Source of the DNA: an uncultured Bryobacteraceae bacterium
GTDB taxonomy: Bacteria > Acidobacteriota > Terriglobia > Bryobacterales > Bryobacteraceae
Direction of reading: 5' to 3'
DNA length: 64,000 bases
Assembly: GCA_938027685.1 (NCBI GenBank)
Contig: CALJAM010000024.1
Coordinates: forward strand, 1-64,000
Shown: one piece after another, positions 39,711 through 47,536 of the stretch
Position numbering within the stretch: position 1 is the stretch's first letter
Layout: each line of letters starts with the position of its first letter
Position numbers and translations under genes: made by a program
The notes under the pieces: generated by a model
Seen by the model: the letters and a program-made list of their open reading frames with translations, nothing else
Databases searched by the model: none
Told to the model about the DNA's origin: nothing

Positions 39711-40793
39711 ATGGATATCGGCATCAACATCCCCAAGGAAGGCGCCTTCGACCTGGTTTCTCTGGGGGCGCTGGTGCATCGGCTGGATCCGGGCACGATT
39801 CCCTTCCGGAAAGCCACCCACTGTGACATCCACGTCTCGGGCGGCGAGTACAACGTAGCGGCCAACCTGGCCGACTGCTTCGGCCTGCGCACGGCGATCG
39901 TCACCGCCATGGTGGACTACCCCATCGGCGAGCTGATCGCCGAGCGCGTGCGGGCCATGGGCGTCAAGGGCATTTACAAGCACTTCAAGCACAATGGCGT
40001 CAACGGCCCGAACATGGCCACGGTGTACAGCGACCGCGGTTTCGGGGTACGGGCGCCGGTGGTCTTCTATAATCGGGCCAATGAAGCCGCTGCCTTGCTC
40101 AAGCCCGGCGATTTCGATTGGAAGCAGATCTTCGCCGGCGGCGTACGCTGGTTCCACTCTGGCGGCATCTTCGCTTCGCTTTCGGCCACGACGGGCGAAC
40201 TGATCATCGAAGGGATGCAGGCGGCCAAGGCCGCGGGCGCCGTGGTCTCGTTCGATCTGAACTATCGGGCGAAGCTTTGGAGCGTCTGGGGCGGCCAGCA
40301 GAAGGCGCAGGAAGTGCTCGGACGGATCGTGGCCAACGCCGACGTCCTGGTGGGCAACGAGGAGGATCTGCAATTGGGTCTTGGCATCCCGGGGCCCGAA
40401 GTGACGGCGGCATCCAAGCTCGACCCGAAGGTCTTCCTCGCCATGATCGAAACCGTCGTCAAGCGCTACCCGAACGTGAAGGTGGTGGCGACGACGTTGC
40501 GCGAGGTTCACTCGAGCAACCGCCACAGTTGGAGCGCGGTGGCATGGATCAACGGCAAGTCGTACCAGGCTCCTACCTGCGAACTCGACGTGTACGACCG
40601 CGTGGGCGGCGGGGATGGTTTCGCCTCCGGCTTCTTCTACGGCCTGTTGACGGGTGAGCCGCCGGAGGAAGCCGTCAAGCTGGGCTGGGCGCACGGCGCA
40701 TTGCTGACTACCTTCCCCGGTGACACCACCATGGCGACGCTCGAGCAGGTCCGTGCGTTCGCGCGCGGCGGCTCGGCGCGAATTCAGCGATGA
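39711..40793 (+). CDS. PfkB-family sugar kinase, probably 2-dehydro-3-deoxygluconokinase-like
   Basis: A 360-aa ribokinase-fold protein. The N-terminal substrate region 'HVSGGEYNVAANLADCFGL' matches the PfkB signature ('GG-xNVA'), the middle 'VVSFDLNYRAKLW' is typical of KDG kinases, and the catalytic loop is 'YDRVGGGDGFASGFFYGLL' with the base Asp. Its closest look is to 2-keto-3-deoxygluconate kinases (Entner-Doudoroff variants, uronate breakdown). It overlaps the next gene by ATGA. Location next to gnd and a KdsC-like phosphatase supports sugar-acid metabolism. The exact sugar is inferred. Confidence 0.88.
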   Translation: MDIGINIPKEGAFDLVSLGALVHRLDPGTIPFRKATHCDIHVSGGEYNVAANLADCFGLRTAIVTAMVDYPIGELIAERVRAMGVKGIYKHFKHNGVNGPNMATVYSDRGFGVRAPVVFYNRANEAAALLKPGDFDWKQIFAGGVRWFHSGGIFASLSATTGELIIEGMQAAKAAGAVVSFDLNYRAKLWSVWGGQQKAQEVLGRIVANADVLVGNEEDLQLGLGIPGPEVTAASKLDPKVFLAMIETVVKRYPNVKVVATTLREVHSSNRHSWSAVAWINGKSYQAPTCELDVYDRVGGGDGFASGFFYGLLTGEPPEEAVKLGWAHGALLTTFPGDTTMATLEQVRAFARGGSARIQR

Positions 40794-41350
40794 TCACGGA
40801 CGCCTACCCTGCGGCTGTTGTCGAACGCGCCGCGCGCGTTCGGCTCTTGCTGATGGACGTGGACGGCGTGCTCACGGACGGCAAGCTGTACAACGTCCCG
40901 GACGGCGCCGGCCGCATGGTCGAGACCAAAGGCTTCGACTCGCAGGACGGCATCGCTCTGCAATGGCTTTCCTGGAAAGGCATCCGGACGGGCCTGATCA
41001 GCGGGCGCGTTTCTCCGGCCACCGAAGAGCGCGCCCGCCAGTGCCGCTTCAGCTACATCTATCAGGGCCACATCGAGAAAATCCCCATCCTGGAGGAGAT
41101 CCTGCGCGACGCCGGCGTACGTCCCGATGAGGTTGCCTACATCGGTGACGATTTGACGGACGCCGTCATCATGCGGCGGGTGGGCCTGGCCGTCGCCACC
41201 GCCAACGCACGTCCGGAGGTCAAGCGTCTGGCCCACTGGGTTACGAGGGCTTCGGGCGGCAACGGCGCCGTGCGCGAAGTGGCCGAGCTGCTGCTCAAGG
41301 TGCAGGGACATTGGGAAGAGATCCTGCGCAAATACGAGGCTCTGGACTGA
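40790..41350 (+). CDS. KdsC-like HAD phosphatase
   Basis: A 186-aa HAD phosphatase of the small, capless C0 class. Motif I 'LMDVDGVLTDG' (nucleophile Asp near 23), motif II serine in 'GLISGRVSPATEERA', and motif III/IV 'VAYIGDDLTDAVIMRRVGL'. This pattern is that of KDO-8-phosphate phosphatase (KdsC) and related sugar-acid phosphatases. No kdsA or kdsB is nearby, and the genes upstream are gnd and a PfkB kinase. It may therefore act on another 2-keto-3-deoxy sugar phosphate. Translationally coupled to the kinase by ATGA. Confidence 0.88.
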   Translation: MITDAYPAAVVERAARVRLLLMDVDGVLTDGKLYNVPDGAGRMVETKGFDSQDGIALQWLSWKGIRTGLISGRVSPATEERARQCRFSYIYQGHIEKIPILEEILRDAGVRPDEVAYIGDDLTDAVIMRRVGLAVATANARPEVKRLAHWVTRASGGNGAVREVAELLLKVQGHWEEILRKYEALD

Positions 41351-41360
41351 GGAACGTGCA

Positions 41361-42020
41361 ATGGCAAGCGAACGCGTGGGCCTGCTCGTTGAGGGTACCG
41401 GCGGCCCCGGGGTGCTTCATCAGCTCACAGGCGTGATCGCGCGTCATCATGGCGACATCACGCTGGTCGAGATCCTCGAGAGTACGCCCGAGCGGTCACG
41501 GATCTATTTCGAAATGGACCTGCCCGCCGCGCCGGACGCGCTGGTCGAGGAATTGCAAAGCCTGCCGATCGTCAGCTCCGTTACTCTGACCGAAACCTTC
41601 CAGAAGATTTACGGTAAACGCGTGATCATCATGGGCGGCGGAGCGCAGGTGGGACAGGTGGCTATCGGCGCCATCTCGGAAGCCGACCGGCACAATATCC
41701 GGGGTGAGCACATCTCGGTGGATACGATCCCGTTGGTGGGCGAACAGGCCCTGGCGGCGGCGGTTCGTGCCGTGGCGCGGCTGCCGCGCGCGAAGGCCCT
41801 GGTGCTGGCGGGCTCGCTCATGGGCGGGGAAATCGAGAAAGCGGTGCGCGAGGTGCGCCAACAGGGCCTGCTCGTGATCAGCCTGAACATGGCGGGCAGC
41901 GTGCCGGATGCGGCGGATCTTGTGGTCACGGACCCGGTTCAGGCGGGCGTGATGGCTGTGATGGCCGTGGCGGATACGGCCAAGTTCGATCCTGCGCGCT
42001 TGAAGCGCCGCGTCTTCTGA
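41361..42020 (+). CDS. ACT-domain/DUF5612 protein
   Basis: A 219-aa protein. An ACT-like regulatory domain lies at about 5-75 ('VGLLVEGTGGPGVLHQLTGV', 'GDITLVEIL'). It is followed by a DUF5612-like alpha/beta domain with 'RVIIMGGGAQVGQVAIGAIS' (a nucleotide-binding-like glycine loop), 'VLAGSLMGGEIEKAV' and 'GLLVISLNMAGSVPDAADLV'. ACT domains bind small effectors, often amino acids; the second domain has no known reaction. It lies 10 bases after the KdsC-like gene, so it is probably the fourth gene of the same operon and may sense a product of it. Inference. Confidence 0.82.
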   Translation: MASERVGLLVEGTGGPGVLHQLTGVIARHHGDITLVEILESTPERSRIYFEMDLPAAPDALVEELQSLPIVSSVTLTETFQKIYGKRVIIMGGGAQVGQVAIGAISEADRHNIRGEHISVDTIPLVGEQALAAAVRAVARLPRAKALVLAGSLMGGEIEKAVREVRQQGLLVISLNMAGSVPDAADLVVTDPVQAGVMAVMAVADTAKFDPARLKRRVF

Positions 42021-42090
42021 TTCGGCCGCATGAATCGGGCTGATCGCGAAGGCGGCGAGGGACTGCAAACCACCGGCGTTCGGAATCGGC

Positions 42091-43044
42091 TTAGTTGATC
42101 GCCAGCATGCGCTCGAGCGGCACGAGCGCCCGCTGCCTGATCTCCTCGGGAATCTCTACGCGCGGCTCCAGATTCTTGAGGCAATCGCGCAACTTCTCCA
42201 GCGTGTTGCGCTTCATGTAGGGACACTCGCTACAGTTGCACTCCTCGTTGGGGATGAAGTAGAAGCGCTTGTCCGGCGCCACGCGCGTCAGCGAATGCAG
42301 AATGCCGCTCTCCGTGACTACGATGATCTCGCGAGCGGGAGCCTTCTTGCACCATTCCACGATGGCCGACGTGGAGCCGATGAAATCGGCCTGCTCGAGC
42401 AGCTCCGAGGGACACTCAGGATGGGCCGCAACCAGCGCCTCGGGATGTTCGGCGCGAGCCGCAGCCAGGCGACGCGCGGTGAAGGTCGCGTGCACCACGC
42501 AGAGGCCCTGCCAGATCTTCATGTTCTCGCGGCCGGTCTGCCGCTTGACATAGTTGCCCAAGTTTGCGTCGGGCAGAAACAGGATGGGTTGTTCGCGCGG
42601 GATGGAATTCACCACCGCCACCGCGTTGCGCGAAGTGCACAGGATGTCGCTGAGCGCCTTGACCTCGACCGAGGTGTTGATGTAGGCGACGATGACATGG
42701 TCAGGATGCCGCTGGCGGAACAACTTGACCTGGTCCGCCGGGCAGGCGTCCACCAGCGAGCAGCCCGCCTCACGATCCGGTACGACCACGATGCGGTTCG
42801 GATTGAGCACCTTGGCCGTTTCGGCCATGAACCAAACGCCGCAGAATGCGATCACATCGCCGTCAAACTCACGCGCCTTGCGCGCCAACTCGAGGCTGTC
42901 CCCCACCGCATCGGCCAGCTCCTGAATTTCGGGTACCTGATAGTGGTGTGCGAGCAGAATGGCGCGGCGCTCGCGCTTCAGCTCAAGGATCTCTTCGGCG
43001 ATGGCAGTAACTGCTGGCATGTCCGCAGCGGGTTTTAACTCCAT
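42091..43044 (-). CDS. nadA: Quinolinate synthase
   Basis: A 317-aa [4Fe-4S] enzyme that condenses iminoaspartate and dihydroxyacetone phosphate to quinolinate, the first ring of NAD. Seen are 'AILLAHHYQVPEIQELADAV', 'VIAFCGVWFMAETAKVL', 'SSVEVKA'-like 'NTSVEVKALSD', and 'GSTSAIVEW'. Probable cluster cysteines are C95, C182 and one of the 'CNCSECP' set near 269-274. The length is the short form without extra C-terminal extension. No nadB or nadC is adjacent; it stands alone, divergent from the TSUP gene with only 46 bases between starts. Confidence 0.96.
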   Translation of the reverse strand: MELKPAADMPAVTAIAEEILELKRERRAILLAHHYQVPEIQELADAVGDSLELARKAREFDGDVIAFCGVWFMAETAKVLNPNRIVVVPDREAGCSLVDACPADQVKLFRQRHPDHVIVAYINTSVEVKALSDILCTSRNAVAVVNSIPREQPILFLPDANLGNYVKRQTGRENMKIWQGLCVVHATFTARRLAAARAEHPEALVAAHPECPSELLEQADFIGSTSAIVEWCKKAPAREIIVVTESGILHSLTRVAPDKRFYFIPNEECNCSECPYMKRNTLEKLRDCLKNLEPRVEIPEEIRQRALVPLERMLAIN

Positions 43045-43090
43045 TGTAACAAGAGCGGAAGCGCCGCCCGCCCTGTTAGACTCGGCTCTT

Positions 43091-43453
43091 ATGCCTTATG
43101 TCGCACTGTTGTTGATCGGATTGCTGGCGGGCGTGGCCGCCGGCATGTTCGGCATCGGCGGCGGCCTGATCATCGTGCCTGCGCTGATGCTGGTGCTAAA
43201 GGCGAAGCCGCTGGAAGCGATCGGTACCAGCCTGGCGGCGCTGATTCCCCCGGTGGGCTTGCTGGGAGCCGTCGAGTATTACAGGAATGGTCACATCCGG
43301 CTGGGCTGGGCGGCCTTGGTGGCGGCGGGGATCTTTGCGGGCGCTTTCTTCGGCGCTCGCATCATGATCTCGCTGCCGGAGGCCGCGGTGCGACGGGTCT
43401 ATGCCGTTTTCCTTCTGGTCATGAGCCTGCGAATGCTCATCATGGGCAAGTGA
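43091..43453 (+). CDS. Half-size TSUP (TauE/SafE-like) membrane protein
   Basis: A 120-aa protein with four hydrophobic segments and the TSUP hallmark 'GLLAGVAAGMFGIGGGLIIV' at its N-terminus. Typical TSUP transporters have about 250 aa and two such halves; this has one, ending cleanly in 'LLVMSLRMLIMGK'. Single-half TSUP proteins exist and are thought to pair. Possible substrates are sulfite, sulfonate or other anions. The ATG at 43091 is preferred because upstream codons overlap the nadA start. Confidence 0.85.
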   Translation: MPYVALLLIGLLAGVAAGMFGIGGGLIIVPALMLVLKAKPLEAIGTSLAALIPPVGLLGAVEYYRNGHIRLGWAALVAAGIFAGAFFGARIMISLPEAAVRRVYAVFLLVMSLRMLIMGK

Positions 43454-43574
43454 GTGTGGATGCGCGGAGGCCGCTGTGCGACCGTCAGCCTCGTGAAGCG
43501 GTCGCTTGCGCCTGGTGGGCTGGGACGCCGCGCCCGCGCCGGCCTGGGGCGGGTCGGCATCCGTTGCCCCTGCT

Positions 43575-44036
43575 TCAGGTGGGCCGGGACGGCCGTGCGG
43601 GCAAGAGCCTCCGGCTGGCCGACGCTATGCTTTGTGCGGCTGCGTCGCCGGATTCCTCCAGCCAGTATTCGCGCTCGATCCAATCCGAGAGCGGGAGGTT
43701 GCGGAAGAAGAGCCGTTCCTGCACGACGAGGCATTTTCGATTGACGAACAGGGACTTGCTCTCGCGGATGTACCGTCGCTCCTCGATGCGGATGTCGCTG
43801 AGTAGCTCCTCCAGCGCCTGTCGTCGGGCGGACTCCTCGGCCGCGCGAATGCGGTCCTCGATTTGCTGATTCTCAGCGAGGACGAGGGCGCGCGCCTCAG
43901 CCGTTGCCGCCCGTTCCTTCGCCAGCTCGACGGCCATGCGAGCCTGAACGATGAGGGCGGAGAGCAGCCCGGACCCTACCGCGACGAAGGCGGGCAGCAC
44001 GATCCACAGTAGAGCCTCGAGCGTTTCGCTTTTCAT
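43575..44036 (-). CDS. Membrane-anchored coiled-coil protein, unknown
   Basis: A 153-aa protein. One N-terminal membrane helix (about 9-33; 'LLWIVLPAFVAVGSGLLSAL') is followed by a long charged coiled coil ('ELAKERAATAEARALVLAEN', 'AEESARRQALEELLSDIRIE'). Then comes a small conserved-looking tail ('SKSLFVNRKCLVVQERLFFR', 'LSDWIEREYWLEES'). The ATG at 44036 is chosen because the frame beyond it has no protein-like character. I do not recognise a named family; the tail resembles small acidobacterial hypotheticals. Start codon and ribosome site are weak. Confidence 0.7.
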   Translation of the reverse strand: MKSETLEALLWIVLPAFVAVGSGLLSALIVQARMAVELAKERAATAEARALVLAENQQIEDRIRAAEESARRQALEELLSDIRIEERRYIRESKSLFVNRKCLVVQERLFFRNLPLSDWIEREYWLEESGDAAAQSIASASRRLLPARPSRPT

Positions 44037-44675
44037 GTCAGCGCTGCTGTGCTGCAGGCCTCCCAGTCTTTTGCATCGGACGGGCGTGCGAGCGACATTA
44101 GCCGGCTCGGGCGTTCCGAACTGCCAAGTCAGGCGTTTCCCCGCTGGCTGGCGCCGGAGGGCCGCTGGCCATCGGCGCACCATGCTCCAGCTGGAAGCAA
44201 CCTCCTCGAAGGCGGTGAAGGCTAAGAGTGGCTGGCGACCTTGGCTTGCCTGGTCCTGGGTCCATCGGTACGTCTTCGCCGGGCGTGGCCAAGCCGAGGC
44301 GGGTGGTTGGTAGCTTCGTCGCCAGAGGCGGCCTCGTTTCGGTGGCGGCGCCGGGTGAGCCCGCTCGTATAAGCCTAGCGAATCGACCAAGGACCCGCTT
44401 ATCATCCCGCGGGGCGGCGTGGTGCTCTTTTCACGCCTCTGCAGCGCCGCATAACGGTGGACGACCGCCCGAGCCCCTCCGCTGCCACCCGGGCCCACCT
44501 CAAGGATGACACGGGTCTCCCCGGGGACGAGAGCGCTCCGGTGAGCATCCGTGGAGGCCCGCGTGCTAAACTGACGGGTTAACGTTTCTTCAGCCTCGGC
44601 AGCGGGGCCGCGCCTCTGGGGTCGATAGGCGGCGCGGTCCGCCGAAAGCAGTCCAGCCAAAAGATCGGAGAACCC
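44037..44675. other. Gene-poor stretch
   Basis: About 640 bases. An open frame continues on the minus strand upstream of the coiled-coil gene but is rich in Arg, Pro and Ser with no motif, as expected of non-coding high-GC sequence. No hairpin-T terminator or tRNA was found. Confidence 0.5.
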
Positions 44676-45209
44676 ATGAGGAAGCAGATCGTGGCGACCG
44701 TGTTCGCATGTAGCCTGGCGGCCAGAATGACGGGGCCGGCAGAACTGCCCGAACGGGTCTGCGCCAACTATGAGGGCGACCCGCGCCTCGAGCGCCTCAG
44801 GTCATTCTTCGAGGGGTATCGATGCCCGGCGGCCGAACACGCGGAGGAGTTTCTCTTCGCCTCCGAGCTCCATGGCCTGGATTGGCGGCTGCTGCCCAGC
44901 ATCGCGTTCGTGGAGACCGGAGCAGGCAAGACCGCCCGAGGGAACAACCTTTTCGGCTGGGATTCAGGCCGACAGGAGTTCGAGACGCCCGTTCACGCAA
45001 TCCACTGGGTCGCCTGGCGGCTCGGCAACTCCAAACTTTATGCCGGCAGGAGCGCCCGTGCTCTACTCCGCGTCTACAACCCTCGCGCCGGCTATGCCGA
45101 GCTCGTCCTTGCCGTTATGAGGCGGCTTAGTCCGGAGGACCAAACCGGCCCGCTCAACCCTCCAACAGACGGATGGCGGCATAAAGGCCGCCCAGAATCA
45201 GCGCAGTAA
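44676..45209 (+). CDS. Secreted lysozyme-like/glucosaminidase-like protein
   Basis: A 177-aa protein with an N-terminal signal (about 1-23). The central part 'LPSIAFVETGAGKTARG' followed by 'NNLFGWDSGRQEF' and 'AIHWVAWRLGNSKLYAG' follows the lysozyme-like pattern of bacterial glucosaminidases and lytic transglycosylase relatives. In that pattern the Glu in 'FVETG' is the likely acid catalyst and 'NNLFGW' shapes the cleft. Expected to cut or bind peptidoglycan in the periplasm. Its 3' end overlaps the small minus-strand membrane-protein gene by 56 bases. Confidence 0.78.
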   Translation: MRKQIVATVFACSLAARMTGPAELPERVCANYEGDPRLERLRSFFEGYRCPAAEHAEEFLFASELHGLDWRLLPSIAFVETGAGKTARGNNLFGWDSGRQEFETPVHAIHWVAWRLGNSKLYAGRSARALLRVYNPRAGYAELVLAVMRRLSPEDQTGPLNPPTDGWRHKGRPESAQ

Positions 45210-45303
45210 CAACGACTGCCAGACCCCACTTCAGCAGTCGCTCGGCGGGTGTCGATTCCGCCGCCACGTCCCGCTTGATGTGCTCGTCCAGGCTCTCGAA
45301 CAT
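45154..45303 (-). CDS. 49-aa single-span membrane protein
   Basis: A short gene that is easily missed. From the ATG at 45303, an exceptionally good ribosome site (AGGAGG, ending about 7 bases before the ATG) leads into a 49-aa protein. An acidic/basic head 'MFESLDEHIKRDVAAESTPA' is followed by 'ERLLKWGLAVVVTALILGGL', one clear membrane helix, and a short tail 'YAAIRLLEG'. Codon third positions are GC-rich, as in real genes here. I recall similar small hypotheticals in acidobacterial genomes; the function is unknown. It converges on and overlaps the lysozyme-like gene. Confidence 0.8.
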   Translation of the reverse strand: MFESLDEHIKRDVAAESTPAERLLKWGLAVVVTALILGGLYAAIRLLEG

Positions 45304-46082
45304 GGCCTCACCTCCTGACGCCTGAGCGTCGCATGAGACCGGTATGAGGACGTTTTTATTGTAGTACTGAACGCCGGGAAACGCACGCGGAATTTGCAGG
45401 CGGACCCTCGGCGGCGACTAAAGGCCCGGCGGCCTTGGGGCCCAGCCCGTCCGCGACCAACGCACCTCCCGGCGTCGGGAGCCGGGCTTGTGCGTCTGCG
45501 GCTCACTGTGGCGCCGGAGTGCGGGAGCCCCGCGACCGGGAGGCCAACCCGAGCTCTCACCGTGCGAGACTCGCCGCAAGATCGGGCTCGCGTTCCGGTA
45601 GGCCACCCGCCAGCATGGCGCCGGTGGGCCGTCACCCGGAAGGAGCCGCAGTCGTGCCGGCGGGTTCTCAGTCCGGCATGGACCGCAGCTTGCGCCTCAG
45701 TTGCGCCAGTCGGACGCAACGTCAAGCCTTCACCGCCGCCCGCTCGCACGAAGCCGGCCATCCGACGTGGTACGCTGCTGCCGCGCGAAGGAGACTTCCC
45801 CCGAACGTCTTGCGTCGCCCGAAGCCTCCGCCCCGGGCGAACTGCGCCTCATACGCAGGGGTTCAGGCGCCGTCTCCCTCCTGACGTTTGCAAGTTTCGG
45901 ATGTTTGCCTCAATCGTCGGGGTTTAAGGTTAGCGGCGGCCCGGGAGGAGTCGCGCTCGGTGGGTTAGAGCTAGCGCGTCATCGCTGGCAGGCCGTCGGT
46001 GCAACGGGCAGATCCCACGGCAATCATGAGCCCCCGAAACGGCTACGGGACGAGCTCGCGGGAACCCTGATCAGCGTGCGGA
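45304..46082. other. Gene-poor stretch
   Basis: Nearly 0.8 kb in which open frames on both strands give Arg/Pro/Ser-rich translations with no recognisable domain, signal peptide or ribosome site. It lies upstream of the broken cysteine-rich gene and may contain its decayed upstream region. Confidence 0.5.
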
Positions 46083-46417
46083 TGTGCACAAGCGAGAATG
46101 GCACTAGCAGGCGTGCCGGCGTTAGCCTTTTTATCGCCATGGGTCATGCCCAGCAGTGATGTTACCAGTGCGCCTACGATTGCCCCAACACGGCGTACGC
46201 GCCGCAGTATGATTGGCGGTGGTGTTCATGTCCTAGCAGCGCTTGGTGCGTCACGCTTCCCGATTCCTGCCAGCGATGCTACATGGGCACTGTCATTCGG
46301 TGCGATGACCCGCTAAACGCCTGCCAGACTTACTGCCTGGGAGGCTACAGCCGGTTCTGCGGCTGCCAACACCGTCAGGCTAAAAGAAGCGACGAAGACC
46401 GCGGGGGGGCAACATGA
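46083..46417 (+). pseudogene. Cysteine-rich small protein, apparently interrupted by a stop
   Basis: Translation from 46160 to the TGA at 46415-46417 gives 85 residues with 13 cysteines in the first 70, in pairs and singles ('CYQCAYDCP', 'WRWCSCPSSAWC', 'DSCQRCYMG', 'ACQTYCLGG', 'RFCGC'). Codon third positions are GC-rich and the stop overlaps the ATG of the following secreted propeller gene (ATGA), so it looks like a real coupled gene. But no start codon exists after the TGA at 46157-46159. The same frame continues upstream to an ATG at 46083. A TGG-to-TGA change, or a frameshift from the overlapping frame that starts at 46098, would explain it. I do not recognise the family. Confidence 0.45.
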
Positions 46418-47508
46418 GGCGTTTGATCGTCCTTACGCCGTGCCTGCTTTTGGGGGAGCGCGCTGCTGTTTTCGACGGCGAAGGCCGAAGTCGGGAGCAC
46501 GAAGCGCCTGCGCTTCACGATCGAATCCATTCATTCATTGAGCGCCCCCGGAGATCAACTTCGCGGCGCTCAGGTATTGTGGGTCGGAAGACTTTGTGCT
46601 GCTTTCGACCGACCGTTGGGGAGTACATAGAGTCTTCCTCGGGCGCCGGAAGCCGCTTTCATTCCGTCTCCACTCCCTCCCGGAGGCCGCGCACGCCGCC
46701 ATGCACATTCGGGACGATTTGGCATGCGATGGCGAGGGGAGGATCCGCCTTGCTGCCTACTGGCAAGAATGGTCGGACGTTTCCGCCTTGCGAAGCGGCT
46801 TTCTCGTCTTCGACCATCACGGGCGACACCTGGCGACGGTTCCGCTGGAAGGAATCGCGATGGTGGACCGCATAGCCGTGGGCGACGACGGATCTTTATA
46901 CGCGCTGGCGACACCTTCGGGCCCTTCTCGCAAGGAAAGGATTGCTTTTTCGTTCACAAGTTCAGCGCGCGCGGCGAACGGCTCGCCTCGTTTTCGCCAT
47001 GCTCTGAAAGCACGGCATGGGCGAAGGAGGCAGCGGGAGCGCGGGAGGGGATAACCCGCGGTCGTCTCTGGTGGCAGGACGGCTGGCTGTACCACGTCCT
47101 TCATGCGACTCGCGTGGTCAGGATTTTCAAGGCCGACGGCACGCCGGTGCGCACCGTGTCCTTCGTTGCCCCGGACAGCTCTCAGCTGTTCGCGTCCGCG
47201 GGTCTCAAGGCCGACCCGCGCTTGAACCGAGTTTGGCGCATCGCGCACTTGCCCGACGGCAGGTTCCTGATTGAGTGGCTGCACGTGGAAAGTCCCGGGC
47301 TGGGCACGCAGCGAGCCACCACGTTCGTGGCCTTGCATGATGAGCAGGGGCGACCGCTTTGCGTCGGCAGCCACCCGCCCGTGCGACCCGCCATCCCGGT
47401 TGCCGTCGACGCGGGGGCCGCGTGTTGTTTCTGCACCTGAAACGATCGGGGTCCGGAGGGCCCGAGCTGCAGCAGCTGCTGCTGCTGCCCAGGCCATTCG
47501 TGGAATAA
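46414..47508 (+). pseudogene. Secreted six-bladed beta-propeller-like protein, multiply frameshifted
   Basis: Joined across three frames, this region encodes about 365 aa: a signal peptide ('MRRLIVLTPCLLLG', then 'SALLFSTAKA') followed by repeated blade-like units ('EDFVLLSTDRWGVHRVF', 'LACDGEGRIRLAAYWQEW', 'IAVGDDGSLYALATPSG', 'WLYHVLHATRVVRIFKADG', 'RVWRIAHLPDGRFLIEW'). Shifts are seen at the G5 run near 46452-46456, near 46586, near 46915 and at the G5 run near 47412-47416. After the last, 'GRVLFLHLKRSGSGG' runs to a TAA at 47508. Such propellers usually bind ligands or partners outside the cytoplasm. Coupled to the cysteine-rich gene before it. Not functional as read. Confidence 0.7.
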
Positions 47509-47536
47509 AACGGGGCAACGGCGATTGGGACGAGGA

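Noticed and set aside
46157-46159. UGA as selenocysteine in the cysteine-rich gene
   Set aside because: The UGA is directly followed by a Cys codon, and I saw no hairpin that clearly fits a SECIS element; a nonsense change or frameshift is simpler.
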